From contig SJRY01000245.1 of assembly GCA_011319805.1 (NCBI GenBank), positions 186,001 through 250,000 of the forward strand: a DNA stretch of 64,000 bases, read 5' to 3'. The translations under genes and the position numbers were made by a program. How positions within the stretch are numbered: position 1 is the first letter of the stretch; each line of letters opens with the position of its first letter. The notes below the pieces were generated by a model. That model was not told where the DNA came from, did not search any database, and was given only the letters and a program-made list of their open reading frames with translations. Source of the stretch: Macrocybe gigantea (lineage: Eukaryota > Basidiomycota > Agaricomycetes > Agaricales > Callistosporiaceae). Shown piece by piece: positions 9,993-22,220 of the stretch.

Positions 9993-12300
9993 ACCCTAAG
10001 AAATCAATGCAACTGGTGTCATCTGGAAGCAATGCCGATGGAGTAAAGGGCTTTAAGGGCTTTGGTGAAGGAATTGTGGTGGCATGAATGGGCATGTCAC
10101 CTCCCAATTTTTAGCATCAATTTTGCTTGAACATTCCTAGATGGCACTGAAGTAGGATGGGATGAAGGTGGAGGCAGGACCACAGTGTAATACTGAGGAT
10201 AAATTCATGGTCTGGGCTCTGCTGACTTTGCTTAACTGGTGCAGTTTTTTTCATGTCATTGAACAGGAGCTGAGGTTCAGGTTTTGATGAAGCTGGCACT
10301 GGCATAGGTGTTTTGGGGCCTGCATTGTAGTCATTATTGCTAGTTTGCATGTGAAGGCTTCAGGCATAACTGCACCTACTACAACATGCTGCCTATCCTC
10401 ATCCTTCTTCTTTCATCATCTTTCTCCTTACTATGTACCTATACCTCTTCTTCAGGTTTTACAGGCCATTGTTCATGGACGGATGAATGTGAAAGGGGCC
10501 TTTTTTTTTTTTTTATATCAACAATGCCTTGCAGGCTGCTGTAAAGCTCTGATCTCATTCCAGATATACAGTGTGATTATGTAGCCTTCACCTTCATGAT
10601 GAAGGTCCTTAAATTCATCTATCCAGAACAGAATCAGGTTGGATATCAAGTTTTCTTAGATAAAGTGCATGAAGTCAAAGGAAAATGAGGATGAGAAAGA
10701 GAGTAACAACTTAGGATAGGTATACCCTTGATACCATATTCTTTCGAAAGTGTTTCATGCATCGAATTATTAGGGGCTATTTGCACAGCCTGTGCCTAGT
10801 CCAGAAACTCTTCATGAGTGCGAATAGAAAGATGGGAAGTATCATATCGAAGCAGGTCAGCTTGTGGAATGCCACCCTACTATAAGAGAACATAGTGAGT
10901 ATGAGAGCAGAAACAAATGCTCTTAACCTTGCAGATTCAGCATGGGCTGATTCCATTCTGTTCCTTCATGTGCATTATCAGAGCCATGGCAGGAATGTTG
11001 CCAATGCTAGAATGAGATACACACAAAGTAAGAATACCGATTGGCTAACTGTGTCAAAGGCTTGACACCAATCTTCAGCTGGATAAACTCTTGAGCAAGA
11101 GGCCAGCAGAAAGAATCCCAAATCCAAGGTTTCTTTGGGCCTGGGACAGTACTAATAGGAATACAATACTTCTTTAGAAAATGTATTTTAGGAGGGAGAT
11201 TGTAATTGAAGGTGAGAATAGGCCGGCACATCTTGTTGCACTACTTAAAAAGAGCAAATCCATCTGTTGAGAGACCAAGTGTGATATCATGCTGATCGGA
11301 GAAGTAGAAGAAGGAATGATTGGTATCAATAGGGACAATGGTAGATAGTAAGGACTGATAGTGAGAGCCATCGAAAACATCTTTGATAATGCTAGGCTGG
11401 TGCTCATATTCTGTCTAATAGCATATCTTTTTAGCATACACAGAGTTGGCTGACATGGCTCATAACCTAGGTATGAGAGGAAGATACTCGAAGTACTTTT
11501 ATAGCTTTGTATTTGCTTTGTATCTTGCTTTCTTATGGTTAGAGTTAGGGCATTCAGTTAGGTCCTCATATGGCCTGACAAAACAAATGCAGCTGTTAAT
11601 ACAATAGCTATATTGAATGGACTGAAATCCAAAAAGGAATCGAATGTGTTTCTTAGTTATGTTGAGGGTATGTTGGTGGTCATTAGGAAAAGCCTTGTAA
11701 AGTTGCCTAAAAGTTTTCTCTGTTAGGTGGTTCTCCACCTTCAGAGTATAAAATCGAAGCAGGCTGAGGTCTGCTTCACTTAAAGAATTCCCATCTATAG
11801 GCATGATTAGCAGTGTAGATGATTTATTTGACAGATACAAACCTATAGAGACTGCTTCACATTCGAAGCCTTCTCCAAGGAGGTCCAAGCAGAGATACTG
11901 GCCACATCAGATTTGAAATACAGACCCCTGTCCTCTTCATCCTTAGTATCAGATGCATCTGATATCTCATCTTCAATGTCTGTGCTATCATTCTTATCCT
12001 CACCTCCTTCACTGTCCACCTCTTCGTCACTCCTATATTCAGCAAATGGATGGGTAATCCTCTAATGCTGTTCTATTACACATGTAGCTCTCTCTGTGGT
12101 CCTGCTCAACCAGCAGGCAGATGATAGAACATTAAGTGAATGATTATTGGTTAAATTATTGTCTGCTACTGATAGAGAAAATGACTTCAGGGCATTTATG
12201 TCTGGCTCAAAGACAGGTAAATTGTTGGCTCCTTGTTCAATGTCCAGCTGAGCCAAATTTTTCTGTTTATGGCTGCCAACCTCATCATGAGGGCTGGGGT
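9993..12300 (-). pseudogene. Plavaka-type (CACTA-like) transposase remnant
   Basis: Read on the minus strand it shows the conserved order of basidiomycete Plavaka transposases: an acidic N-terminal block, CICFVRPYEDLTECP, PLIPRL, YEHQPSIIKDVFDGSHYQSL, ITLGLSTDGFALFK, PILTFNYNLPPKIHFLKKYC, VPGPKKPWIWDSFCWPL, NIPAMALIMHMKEQNGISPC, and an SMHETLSKEYGIKGIPIL block near the downstream end. The family catalyses cut-and-paste transposition. Numerous stops and frameshifts and an A/T-rich drift show long inactivity. At its downstream end it is split by LINE C, whose flanking repeat lies in it; the C-terminal part is poorly preserved. I did not find terminal inverted repeats. Confidence 0.75.
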
Positions 12301-13455
12301 TCGACTGCTTTTTAAATCTCTTCTGTTTGTTTGCTATAACTTTGTTCTGTAGCTTGTGAATGAAGTTGTCACTGCCAGGCTCTTGTCCTCAACCAATTAT
12401 TCTCCACTATGACTGCGGCTTTTAGTGAAGTGCAACCATGCCCATTCAGATGTTGCTGCTTCATAGCATATATTACTAACAGGCTGCAACCGCAGATACA
12501 GCGAATAAGAGGCATGATAGGAGAAGGAAGGAAGGAAGCAGAAGGAGTGTGCTGGCAGAGCATGGTGAATTCTTTATGCCAATGATATTGCATGTTAATG
12601 CAAGGATATGTGAGATACTTTAATGAACATATATTATCTCTTAGAAGAGAGGAAGTGTAAAATTCTGTAGTATGAAGACATGTAGAATAAAGAGCGGATA
12701 TATAACAACTAGAAGGCATGAAGTTATTCGTGCAAATGCCAGACTTATAAAGGTCGAACTCATTCTACACATAGAAATGCTTTATCATTAATATCTGCTC
12801 TAAATATGAATCTGGTTTATGGCTAATGGCATGGTTGAAGAAATGAGCACCTAAGCATGTCTTCTGGTTACTGTCGTGAGACATGGGTGAGATCTACAGC
12901 AGCAGAATAAAATATAAAGGACCAACTCTTTACTTGCTTGCCCTACTGTATTTTTCTGCTGAAACTATGTCCGAAATGCAGATATGAGATGGGATAAACT
13001 TGCATCAGTTTTAGTTGCAGGAAAAAGTATCAAGACACATACATGACCCTTGGCAATACTGAACTGTGAGGTGATACAGGACTAATACAGGGGCTGATTT
13101 TCTTGCATAAATGAAATGAGTGGGGGATGCATTCCTTGAGGGTCCTCGATGATATAGATGCCTTGATCAAAGTGAACAAGATCAACAATGCAGAGTCTAA
13201 TCAATCGAAGAACTGATGCAGAGTCTAGGTCCAGGGCCATGACTGATGCAGAGTCTAAGTCGAGGTAGTTTTCTCATTGCTACAGATCCAGAAGGTGAGA
13301 ATCAGAAATCAAATGAGTGGGTAGAAGGGAGGAGCATAATGTAGAGGTGGACTTAGATAAAGGTTGATGATAAACAAATAGAGATATATAGTATCGGTGA
13401 AGGAAAACAAATAAGCTAATACAAATTCAACACTTGTCCTCACTGCCATCTATCA
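12301..13455. other. Intergenic region between the two divergent Plavaka frames
   Basis: No convincing gene. A 116-aa minus-strand frame at 12369-12719 overlaps the expected N-terminus of the transposase and may be part of it. A triplicated phrase on the + strand, TGATGCAGAGTCTA, occurs around 13,190-13,260, and related TAGACTTTGCATC phrases recur on the + strand at about 13,530-13,600 as its inverse. These look like a local inverted short-repeat cluster between the two genes, possibly subterminal or promoter repeats of the transposon. Confidence 0.4.
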
Positions 13456-15850
13456 TGTCCATTGCAGCAAACACGGTAAGCCCCTTCCCCTTTCAATTAC
13501 CTCCTTGTTCCATCTCGACATATGGATGGCTTGAGTTAGACTTTGCATCACTCAAGTTTGGGACTAGACTTTGCATCATCCCATTGATCTAGACTTTGCA
13601 TCGGCCTCTCTGCTTGTCATTGAAGACTTCTCTCTATCCTCCACTTCTAGACTTATTTATTTATTTTTTCATCTGTGAGTCCATTTTTTTAACTATATGC
13701 ATTTGATCTGACCTTCCTGTTTGTAAGTCAAGATTAAACAGATCGAAATGTCTGCCTTTATGATAGCAAGCTCTGGTATGAGTTTCTACTAAACTGGAAT
13801 GTTCTGTCATATCCTGATATTTTCCTTCCTTTTAAGATTCAACATTATTCTGACTCAATTCTGCTCAGCTCCTAGATGGGCAAAATTCAGAGAGTGCATT
13901 CATATCTATTACTATTTGCTTGTATATATAATCAACTCTGTGTAAAACCTCTTGGTCTTTTCAATAGAAAAGTTGCAGCAATTATTAGAGAATACATCTG
14001 TACTATGCCTAACCAGGACATCATTATGACTCTGCTGATAGGGAAACAGGAGGTTTACCTCTATGCGAATTTTTGCTATGGACCCGATGACTTCACACTT
14101 TGGCCACAACCTTACCTCATCCATTCTCCTCACCTCAACGCAATTCCGAGAAAACCAGTAGACCTCAATGACCCTCTTCATGTCATGTAGTGGGATCCAA
14201 CATTCAGCAATTTTGTGTCTTTGAACAATGGCCTTGTGGATGGAGTAGGTCAACTCTCTGAGTTAAAATTCAGCATATTAGAGGCAAAGATGAAGGAGTT
14301 GGAGAGCAGGATCAAACATTATAAGGAAACTATTGACAAACCCAATTTTCTGCTTGTTCTACTTGCATAAGCAATGCATCACACATATGTCTGCCTCGGT
14401 TCATTAAAAACTACCTTCATCCAGATAAGATTCAGTGTAACAGAATTTCGATGCTACTACCTCGAAATATGCAGCATATTAGATTATTTGGAGGTGTACA
14501 AACCACACATGAATGGGAGCCTACCTGTGGCAACAGCTGTTACTAACTGCATCAGAGCTTTCTCAAATACACTGCGAGTGGTCCAAGACTTTTTTACAGT
14601 GGGTTTATCCATTTGGTATATCCAGCCTAAGATATTCCGGATGACAAGTGCATATCAGTACAATATTTTAGACATCATTATCCTCAAAACCCTGTCAAGT
14701 TCTTATGCATGTCTTACCATGACCTGTCTTTTTCTATCATATTCTATGATTATCCAAGTGCTCCTAGCAAACATGATGCTATTCATAGCTATTCACGAAC
14801 TTGACTGGTATATGATGATCCCTTCCAGAATAATTCTACCACATCATCCAAAAAACTATTTCCTTAGCCAATGAATAAACAGAATCTTTCCATCTCTAAG
14901 CAAAATATGAAACTAGCATCTTCCTGTCAGTGAATCCTATGTCTATACAGTTCTTTCTTCTAATGGCCTATTCACAGCCTCAATGCAGCATCAAAATGTT
15001 CAATCAAGTAGCTGTAACAAATACTTGCCTTTGGACAGTCTTCTCTCACTGATTCCAATCCCAGCCTAGAGCAAAGTGCTTCAGGCTATTGACTAATCTT
15101 TGTCTCACCTTGTTGATGCATATGAGCAATCAAAGCATTTTGGCCACTACACATTTCCTGATCCAGGCCTTTTTGTCAGCCCAATTAGTGATGAGAAGAA
15201 GGCTCAATTTATTGAATCATAGCTATGTGCCCATGGAGCTTGGCTCTGACATATTAAGCACTAATCATCTTTAGCCATGTTCAATCAGATGTGGCACAAC
15301 TTTCTTGCAATCGACTTTAGCAAAGTTTAAGACAATGGGATGGCTGCAGCAAAGCACCACCAACAGATATCAGACATCATGACATCCAGATCAGGCAGAA
15401 TTTTAGGATCGGTCAAGACGCAGAGCACTTTTGGAGAACCCCTCCTTTGGTGAGGCAAAGAATATATCCCAGAAAAATTGCTTCTCCTACATGTCATTCA
15501 CAAAATTCTTTGAGAGCTGTATGAGCTCAATTTCATATATGAAATCCTGTCATTAGATCATTGTGCTTGCATTGGCCTCAACATATCAGACATAAATGAG
15601 CTTCTTCAATGGCAAGACTTGATCATGTATTGTTTCAGTAGCACCTCCTTCCTTCACATACTGTGTGAGAATTAGAGATTAGCATCTGATAACATTAAAG
15701 GCTGCCTTCTGTTCATCCTTGCTCTGATTCATGTTATGCAGTCATGAAAAGGAGAGAAGCCTGCAATCTTCACTTTATCAAACTGATCAATATGTAAAAT
15801 AGCTGAATGAAGTGCAATGGAACTTGAGAATGCTATGGCAAGTTACTACA
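13456..15850 (+). pseudogene. Plavaka second ORF (unknown function) remnant
   Basis: Plus-strand frames, divergent from the transposase, give a protein that I recognise as the accessory ORF often found next to Plavaka transposases: IIREYICTMPNQDIIMTLLI, KQEVYLYANFCYGPDDF, PVDLNDPLHVM-stop-WDPTFSNFV, KMKELESRIKHYKETIDKPN, RLGSLKTTF-like, CSILDYLEVYKPHMNGS, FTVGLSIWYIQPKIFRM, then a GHYTFPDPGLFVSP and FLAIDFSKFKT region and FFESC. The function of this family is not known to me. Many stops and frameshifts make it dead. Confidence 0.6.
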
Positions 15851-16583
15851 CTCAGCAGTTTTTTAATTACTTCGGATGTGCCATTCAAATTCTTCACCAC
15901 CTTTTTTTGATGAAAGCCAATTAAGTTTTTTTTCTTTTTGATAGTATTGACATGCATGGACTCTTTGGCTTAATAGCATTTTTTTGGTGCATGGCCTGAC
16001 ATTTTATGAGATATAAATGCTTGTTTCTCTGTTATTGCATTCTCACATGCTCAATGACAAAAAAATCACAGACAGTATATCATTGACTACTTACATGCAT
16101 TTTCTTCTGTCATCACTGATATCTGAGGTTCCTCTCTGCCAATTTGCACCATAATGTTCTTAGATAGGCATTTTTTAATCCTTATATAAATGGTTGTATT
16201 CTTCTGGCATAAGGTAAGTTCATTCTGAAGGATGTTCGATGACTTACTTCATTTTTCTTCCCAGTCCAATAGCCTAAAATTTCTTGCTTACAGGCTGAAG
16301 GTCTTATAATATTGCCATTGCTGCCAGTAGACTCTCTTGTGCATGTTATGAACATGCTGACTGTGATGCCCCTGCTGAAAAAATCATCGACATTGATATT
16401 GCCTTTCATAGCTAGCGCATGCATTCTGACTTTGTCTGCTATCATAGTACGATGCTTTTGCTTCACATGTGCAATGACCACTAGGTGTGTTGTTTAGCTG
16501 CAGCAAATCTTCCAACAGGCTATCTTACCTTTCTCCCACTCAGAATCAGACTCTGGCTCAGTCATGGAATCATTCTCCTTAGA
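15851..16583. other. A/T-rich stretch without recognisable gene
   Basis: Probably the decayed tail of the Plavaka second ORF and flank. A 61-aa plus frame (16312-16497) and a 99-aa minus frame (16182-16481) overlap each other and match nothing that I know. The right end contains the 9-bp target repeat ATCTTCTTC of the adjacent SINE-like insertion. Confidence 0.4.
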
Positions 16584-16593
16584 ATCTTCTTCT

Positions 16594-17802
16594 CTTTTTT
16601 TTTTTTTTTTTTTTTTAAATCAACAATTTATAAAGCAGTGCTCGATAGCAGTCTGCTTGTAAATACATGTATGATAAATACACAAAGTTTAGAGCCCTCC
16701 AAGTGGAGGACCCTTATCACTGTCTCCTTTACAGGATAGGTGTTAGACTAACCGGTGGAATTCCGTGTCTAGATCCTGGAATCAACTTGAATTCAAAGCC
16801 TAGATTAGTCATCCAGGTGAACTGGCAGAGGATAAGTCCTCTCGGGCCAGAGTCAGAGGACTGCCTTGTTCTGCTACGGTCCGAATTTCAGCCAGAGAGC
16901 GAGTTACTAAGAGGCCAAGCTGACAGCAAGCTGGGTATTGGTAAGCCCTACCTACTTTACTTTTTCTGTTTCTGAGCATGTGGTCCACTGATGCCTGGAG
17001 GGTGCAGATCCCCAATTGTATCTCAGGTCTCTGCCTTGCCAGCATCTAGCCCCAGTGTGCATTCTAGACCTAAGGCCTAGGCCAAGGAGTTCTACACCCA
17101 TGCTTAACCCGGTTATGCATGCCCCACAAGGAGGTCTCAGGCTCCCATCTGAGCAGTGCTTTATGGTCATGTGGTGGCTACCCCTAGGCCTGGGGACTCC
17201 CCAAGTGTGCTCAAGGACCGGTCCACACTACCAATGCTGACTAATGACCAGATTCTCTGCCTAATCCAATTGGTTAGACTGGGCCTGAGATTAACCGATA
17301 GGGGGTATCCTGTCCTAAGCTTGCAGTCTGAAGAGACTCCCTATTACAGGGTGCGTGGCACCTTCCGGAAGTGCACATGCTCTAGAACACCCTATTACAG
17401 GGTGCGCATCATAGATTGGGAAGTTCTCAAGTCTTTTCCTCGCTTACCACACCCTGTGCTTTCGCTCCCTACTTGATCACATGATAAATCACATGACCAT
17501 TTCAGGCACGGCCTATCAGGAATCACCTGACCTGCCACTTTGGGCTCCCACAATCATCCCTGTCACATGATCAGGTTACCACCCTAGTTACAGAAGGTCA
17601 CATAACTGTGGTACTGCCTCAGAGTTGATTACCAACCTGAGTCACCGAGCATATGACTGTAACCGATGATGAGTCACATGCCTATCCCTACTTTCAAGGT
17701 ACAGGAGATGAGTGGGAATCGAACCCACAACCTTTCCAGTGACTGCACAGCCACCTCTCTAGTCTTTAGTAGTAATTAAACCACTGGGCTACTGGAGCCC
17801 CT
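16594..17802 (-). mobile_element. SINE-like retroelement, full length (copy c)
   Basis: Minus-strand, nearly complete copy: poly(A) (poly T 16595-16616), LINE-like tail (AAATCAACAATTTATAAAG...), ~1 kb body, and tRNA-like head with a perfect B-box (GGTTCGATTCC, minus strand near 17,720-17,730) and A-box at its 5' end near 17,790. It is flanked by ATCTTCTTC at 16584-16592 and 17803-17811. The body matches copy a almost collinearly, with mainly C/T and G/A differences. No protein is encoded; minor frames in the body are not conserved as proteins. Confidence 0.85.
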
Positions 17803-19421
17803 ATCTTCTTCCCTAGGTGTGCTTTCAATTCAGAGGAAAAAAAAAATATATTCACAAACTAACTCCTAATTTCTATTAAAGCCCTTTGCTTTTGTTTTGT
17901 ACTGCTCACATTCATCTTCACATTGTATAGGGATATGGTGAGCTCCAAAAAAGCAACTATAAAAGCTTCAAAGAAATCCTTGAAAACACCTTTAATGGGG
18001 TCTTTGACCACATCCTCAACAATATCATTCTGTGCATCGAAGAAAAATGCCAATCCACTTCTGACTCTATTATATATGTGCACCCCATCTGCAACACTAG
18101 CTAAAGCAACTGGCACCTCACAGCAAGCTGACAATGATGTTACTGCTCTTCTGGCCAAGATTGTGGAGCAAGAAGGTCTGCTCCACTTATCACAATTTAT
18201 CCCACATCTCACTCTCTTTTAGCAGTAATCGACAGGTTGAAGAAAACTCAAGCATTGAAAGTGAAACTGAAAGAAGAAATACTGCGCCCACATGGCAACA
18301 TCTCAAACCTGCAAAGTACAATGGGTTTAGAGAATGACAGGCACCTTTATATAGATTGCCAAGTATATCCCTCATTTCACTATTGGTGAATCCAATACTG
18401 ATTAACTATGACAGGTGACTGTCAATGATGTCTTAATGCATGCAAGTATACCTCTCGATGTTGACTAGAGGCATCAAGATATAACTATAATCAAAAATAA
18501 GCAGAATTATAGAGCCAAAATTAGTCATGCATATGCTGCCCTACTGAAACAGTCCATGACTCACACTGGAATGCTAGACACAGACACCAGCAACATGAAT
18601 GAAGATGAAGACAGCACAGGAGAAGATCAGTCTGGTTTGCTGGGACTTGACAATAAAGAGAGGAATATAGAAGGAACTGATATTGAAGGAAATGATGCTG
18701 AAGAAACTCCTGAAAAGGATAAGGAAAGTGACAATACTGATAACAGACAAAGGAATAATGCCAATGAAGGGCACAAGAAAATGATGCCAATGACTATCAC
18801 AACAGGAATAATGCTGATGAAGAATGTAGTATGGAACCAACTGGTGGCCCATTGCAAAAGAAGAGAAAAGCAGTAAAAAGGGGAGGAAGGGTGAAGAGGA
18901 GAAGGGTGTAAACCTTGACATTCAGTGTTTCGAATGTATCTTATGAAAGTTATAAATAACACTACTATATGATGTTTTTTACTCGCCCACAGTTTAATAA
19001 ATTCATACTCTTCATATATAAAAAAACCTCACAATATCTTCTGTTTTTCATGCTTGTATATGACAGATATCTCTTCTTACCAAAGGTAGTGATCCTTTAA
19101 TCTGTCGAAGCATATTGCTACACATGTCCACTTTATATGGTGTAACATTCTGAACTTATGTGTAGGAATTTTATTTATTTATAAATGTGAAGTACACTCT
19201 TATCAGCACTTATTTATAATATCATTGCCAGCACTAATTGTCAAGATATCCTTCACTTGGCATCACAATTGAGAGTTGTTTTTTACTACTGATCTACTCT
19301 CATAGTGATTAAATAGCAACTGGCTATGCCATAATCTGTCAAGATTAGGAAAATATTATTTAGACTAGTATATGGTGCCTTGGGCCATTTTAGATTTGAC
19401 AAATTGTATATGGCACTGTGA
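17803..19421. other. Unassigned region with two small open frames
   Basis: No gene that I recognise. A 99-aa plus frame (17923-18222; MYRDMVSSKKATIKASKKS...) and a 106-aa very acidic plus frame (18556-18876; rich in D, E and N) are open but unlike any family that I know; both sit in A/T-rich, CpG-poor sequence like the neighbouring repeats. They may be remnants of another transposable element's coding region. The stretch after 18,960 is A/T-rich without frames. Confidence 0.3.
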
Positions 19422-21612
19422 AACAGTTTCTATTAAAACTCCCAGGTAACAGGCTGCCTCCATAGCACAATGGAGGATTAGGCCTGAAGCTAGGGTAAGC
19501 CGCCTCTCCCGCAAAGGGGGGGCTAAACTTCGCCAGAGCCTGCACGCTTCCAGAAGGTGCTACGCACTTTGTAATAGGGAGTCTCTTCAGACTGTGAGCT
19601 TAGGACAGGACACCCTCCACCGGTTAATCTCGAGCCTAGTCTAACCAACTGGATTAGGCAGAGAACCTGGTTGTTAGTCAGCGTTGGTAGTGTGGACTGG
19701 TCCTTGGGCACACTTGGAGAGTCCCCAGGCCTAGGGGTAGCCACCACATAACTGTAAAGCACTGCTCAGGTGGGAGCCTGAGACCTCCTTGTGGGGCATG
19801 CATAACCGCGTTAAGCATGGGTGTAGAACTCCCTGGCCTAGGCCTTAGGTCTAGGATGCACACTGGGGCTGGATGCTGGCAAGGCAGAGACCTGTGATAT
19901 GATTGGGAATCTGCGCCCTTTGGGCATCAGCGAACCACATGCTCAGGAATGGGAAAATTAAAGTAGGTGGGGCTTACCAATCCCAGTGTCCCTGTTCACT
20001 TGGCCTCTTGGTAACTTGCTCCCTGGCTGAAATTCAGACCGTGGTGGAACAGGGCAGTCGCCTGACTCTAGTCCAAGAGGACTTATCCTTTGCCGGTTCA
20101 TCTGGATGACTAATCCAAGCTTTGAATCCAAGTTGATTTTAGGGTCTAGACACAGAATTCCACTGGTTAGTCTAGCACCTATCCTGCAAAGGAGACAGTG
20201 ATAAGGGTCCTCCACTTAGAGGGCCCTAAACTTCGTGTATTTATCATAGGTACTCTCGTGTATTTACAAGCAGACTGCCATCGAGCACCACTTTATAAAT
20301 TGTTGATATAAAAAAAAAAAAAAAAGAGCAACAGTTTCTATTAATTGAATATGTGCAAAGACTTTAAAAAATGCTATGTCACAAGATGCAAAGACTATCA
20401 AAGAAACAGGTCCTCAACAGCAAGAAAGGCTAGACCTCTGCATTCTCTGCATATGCTGGATGCTTGAGATGAATGCATAGTGATCGACTTCATCAGACCA
20501 TTATCTGAGAATGAAGGATTTGATTGCATTATGACTTTCATGGACCATTTGAAAGCAGATATCCAGTTCATTCCTTGCCGAATGGATATGATGGCTAAAC
20601 AGCTGGCAAAGCTTTTCTTTAACAAGTAGTATTGCATGAATAGCCTACTCTTCAAAATCATTTCTGACTATAATAAGCTCTTTGTATTCCATTTCTAGAC
20701 TGCTCTGCATGAGCTAATCAGAATTAAAGTAAAGTTAAGTACAGCTTACCATCTGAAAACTAACAGTTCTTCTGAGCATATGAACAAGACTGTGAACTAG
20801 TGCTTGCACTTTTATGTGCAGCATAATCAGAAAGGTTGAGTAAAGGCTCTTCTTCAAATCTGTTTCAATATAATAAACTCTGTCAATATAAGCACAAGCT
20901 TCTTACTCTTCTTTCTAAAAACTAGATGATACCCTAGGACCTTACTCATTTTTGAGAATGGCTCAGCAGAGTGGCATGACAAAGCATACTTGGACATGCT
21001 AAAGTTTCTAAAGGATCTTGAGACTGACATTATAGAGGTGCAGGATAATCTCAAGGCTGCAAAAATTACTCAGGCTTTCCATGCTAACAAATCTAGAAGG
21101 GCCAAATATTCCTTTAATATTAGCAATCAGATTTGTTTGACTACCTTTTATAGGCAATGAAAGTTCAAAAAGTCTGATGAAAATCGAGTGGCAAAGTTTA
21201 TGCCATGATACACAATCCACTGGATAATGGCTAAGCAACTTGAATTTTCTACTTATATTTCTGATAAGAATATCTATCCAGTATTCTATGCTAGAGAACT
21301 CACTCTATTCATAGAAAACAATGACAAACTTTTTTCACAGCAGTATTGTAACCTGCCTTCACCAATTGTGACTAAGAATGGAGACAAAGAATGCTTCATC
21401 AAAATGATCATTAATTTAAAGAAGCATAAACAGGGAGGCAAAGAATGAAAGTTCTTTATTTGTTGGGTCAGATATGGTTCTGATAATGATTGATGGCTCT
21501 GTCATGGTGAAGTCAACAAAACAAAGGTGCTGGATGAGTAGTTGAGGTTCCACCCAGAAGACATGTAACCCTGCCATGGTAGCTTTTTTCTCATCAAGGT
21601 TTTTTAATGCAC
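19345..21612 (+). pseudogene. Ty3/gypsy integrase remnant (interrupted by copy d)
   Basis: Coding traces in the plus direction: a zinc-binding H2C2 tail (around 19,400 and 20,350), then the integrase core with VIDFIRPLSENEGFDCIMTF (first D), IISDYNKLFVF (second D) and NSSSEHMNKTVN (E), a LEKA-like stretch, and a C-terminal chromodomain-like FFICWVRYG (with a stop). It is closer to the integrase of element 3 (33.5-39.6 kb; shared SSEQMNKTVN block) than to the chromodomain elements. The frame has multiple stops. Upstream RT and protease are absent, so it is only a fragment. Confidence 0.65.
19437..20329 (+). mobile_element. SINE-like retroelement with atypical 5' end (copy d)
   Basis: A 15-bp direct repeat AACAGTTTCTATTAA (19422-19436 and 20330-20344) flanks this insertion. 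From about 19,535 it follows the body of copies a and c through the LINE-like tail to poly(A) ending near 20,326. The first ~95 bp do not match the usual tRNA head; they contain TAGCACAATGG (A-box-like) and a run CTCCCGCAAAGGGGGG, but no clear B-box. Because the repeat lies outside this segment, the odd head was part of the inserted RNA. Confidence 0.8.
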
Positions 21613-21616
21613 TCAT

Positions 21617-22002
21617 TGTAAGGTGGTAGGCTCATTAGAGCCTGCTAATTTACCTTTACTATTATAGAATGCTTAGTCATATCTATTTATATACTATATG
21701 AAACTATATTTGTAATTAAGCTTTTGTACTATATAATATAAACTACTCAATATACTGTAATCTGGTTTACTGGTAGTCAAAGCTCTATAAGAGTCTCAAC
21801 CTCTTATATCTATTAGTGGAAGGAGGAGGGAAGAGAAGGCACTTGTCTGAAAGGTTAGAAGAGTGTAAGCATAGGATGCTCACAATGTGATATAATGTGA
21901 TCATATAATCAGAACATCTAACAGTCAGTGGTGAAAGCTTGTACTTTACCTTTTTCTATGATCTCCTTGACCATTATTTGTATGCTTTCTCATATATTTA
22001 CA
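21617..22002 (+). repeat. Possible 3' LTR of the preceding integrase fragment
   Basis: Starts TGTAAGGTGG and ends ATATTTACA, so it has short inverted ends TGTAA/TTACA, and lies directly after the integrase C-terminus. There is no second copy in the window and no clear polypurine tract upstream, so the call is tentative. Confidence 0.3.
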
Positions 22003-22220
22003 ATCACACATCCAGCTTATTATTTATATTGTTCTGGATGATCTTTTGATAAAACATAACATAGTATGTATGAGTCTGAGCAAGTGTTAATAAGGCTTAA
22101 TATCTTATTAGACTAGACAAATCTCCAAGGACTAAGGCAGACTAAATGCAAGAGTAGTTTGAGATAATGGCAAATGAAATATTAAGCCTAGTGCTATTAG
22201 TATATTCAAAGGGTCTTATA

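Noticed and set aside
18556..18876. Acidic 106-aa frame as a real gene
   Set aside because: No start context, no homology that I know, repeat-like composition; kept only as part of the unassigned region.
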